Below are positions 63,546-64,000 of a stretch of 64,000 bases of DNA, piece by piece. Within the stretch, counting starts at the first letter, position 1; the number at the start of each line of letters is the position of its first letter. The stretch covers positions 1 to 64,000 of the forward strand of contig JAVYOO010000001.1 of the NCBI GenBank assembly GCA_038734275.1, written 5' to 3'. The translations under genes and the position numbers were made by a program. The notes under the pieces are model-generated. The model had not been told where the DNA came from. It searched no databases and worked only from the letters and a program-made list of their open reading frames with translations. The DNA is from Archaeoglobaceae archaeon (lineage in GTDB: Archaea > Halobacteriota > Archaeoglobi > Archaeoglobales > Archaeoglobaceae).

Positions 63546-64000
63546 GAAAACCAATGAGACTGAAGTGCAGATAATCTTTGATTCTCAAAAGACGGAGATA
63601 AGCACGGGTATCCCGTTCTTTGACCACATGTTAGAAACCGTTTCGAAACATTCGGGGTTTAAAATGGAAGTGAAAGCCTCAGGACTCGATAGGCACCATG
63701 TGATCGAAGATGTTGCAATTTGTCTGGGCAAAAGCATTTCAGAGATAGATAAGAAGGGCATAGAGAGGTTTGGTAATGCTATCGTTCCGATGGATGAGGC
63801 TGTAGCAATCTGTGGCCTTGATTTCAGTGGCAGGGGTGTTTTTGTATTTGATGGAGAGTTGAAGGATTGTGAAATAAAAGCAGAAGACTTTTTACACTTC
63901 TTCGACACACTCTGCAGAAATTCTGGATTGAATATTTACATGATGGTCAAAGGTAAGAATTCGCATCACATGATGGAGAGTGCATTTAAGGCATTTGGCA
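63529..64000 (+). CDS. hisB: Imidazoleglycerol-phosphate dehydratase HisB, cut by window end
   Basis: ATG63529, overlapping hisA by 17 bp, opens a frame with MKRVSRKTNETEVQI, the metal-site segments GIPFFDHMLE and DRHHVIED, and NSHHMMESAFKAF near the window end. These are the dehydratase signatures. It removes water from imidazoleglycerol phosphate. About 157 codons are present of an expected 190 or so, no stop in the window. Confidence 0.93.
   Translation, partial: MKRVSRKTNETEVQIIFDSQKTEISTGIPFFDHMLETVSKHSGFKMEVKASGLDRHHVIEDVAICLGKSISEIDKKGIERFGNAIVPMDEAVAICGLDFSGRGVFVFDGELKDCEIKAEDFLHFFDTLCRNSGLNIYMMVKGKNSHHMMESAFKAFG

Overview
The window looks like a piece of a chromosome from an archaeon of the Archaeoglobales (Archaeoglobus, Ferroglobus or Geoglobus type). 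Archaeal markers seen directly are ribosomal proteins L37e, S13, S4 and S11, RNA polymerase subunit D with ferredoxin-type cysteines, transcription factor S, aPelota, Lsm, Hjc resolvase, topoisomerase VI subunit A, AGOG glycosylase, ADP-forming acyl-CoA synthetase, PGF-CTERM surface proteins and a C/D box guide RNA. The lipase module and the cohesin/dockerin-like modules recall proteins known from Archaeoglobus fulgidus. The genus is inferred; no 16S gene is present.

Layout. 1-2.1 kb: the C-terminal tail of a tyrosine integrase whose end lies in a 56-bp direct repeat of the 5' end of an ABC-transporter lipoprotein gene, then tRNA-Arg. 2-12.6 kb: housekeeping genes (CcmC-like, SpoIIM-like, Hjc, CBS, GNAT, an ADP-forming acyl-CoA synthetase with a DRTGG partner, HtpX, a glycosyltransferase, TspO, AGOG). 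12.6-14 kb: an accessory patch with a decayed ORF and three tiny overlapping secreted/membrane genes. 14-24.5 kb: AMP-forming acyl-CoA synthetase, RtcB, a frameshifted gene, a DRG GTPase, a thioredoxin/HTH/ferredoxin cluster, SerB, CDF transporter, MtnA, a C/D box sRNA and an HhH protein. 24.5-34.4 kb: FAD protein-TldD-TldE operon, a type IV pilus-like ATPase/membrane-protein pair with a small Ig-like membrane protein, an MFS transporter and aPelota. 34.5-50.5 kb: Lsm-L37e-PurF, tRNA-Gly, response regulator, RpiA-SurE, Top6A, a possible integrase N-terminal remnant at tRNA-Lys, CoA transferase, TyrRS, malic enzyme, ThrC, CoA-disulfide reductase/rhodanese, PurA-PHP-Nudix-TFS.

51-60.6 kb is the most unusual part. 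Two adjacent giant secreted genes carry six modules of alpha/beta-hydrolase or pectinacetylesterase-like type. The first ends in a dockerin-like EF-hand segment and has no membrane anchor. The second begins with a cohesin-like domain and ends in a PGF-pre-PGF domain plus a PGF-CTERM anchor. This suggests a surface-tethered, cellulosome-like lipase/esterase complex. The first gene has an in-frame TGA inside its last hydrolase domain, which would cut off the dockerin. Two PGF-CTERM paralogs with TIG-like repeats follow. The window ends in the rps13-rps4-rps11-rpoD operon running into hisA and a cut-off hisB.

Several reading frames look interrupted by a single change: a 1-nt shift near 17.6 kb, a 1-nt loss near 50.95 kb, the TGA at 53910, and a lost start at 12.95 kb. 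Each could be real decay or a sequence error and is flagged separately.
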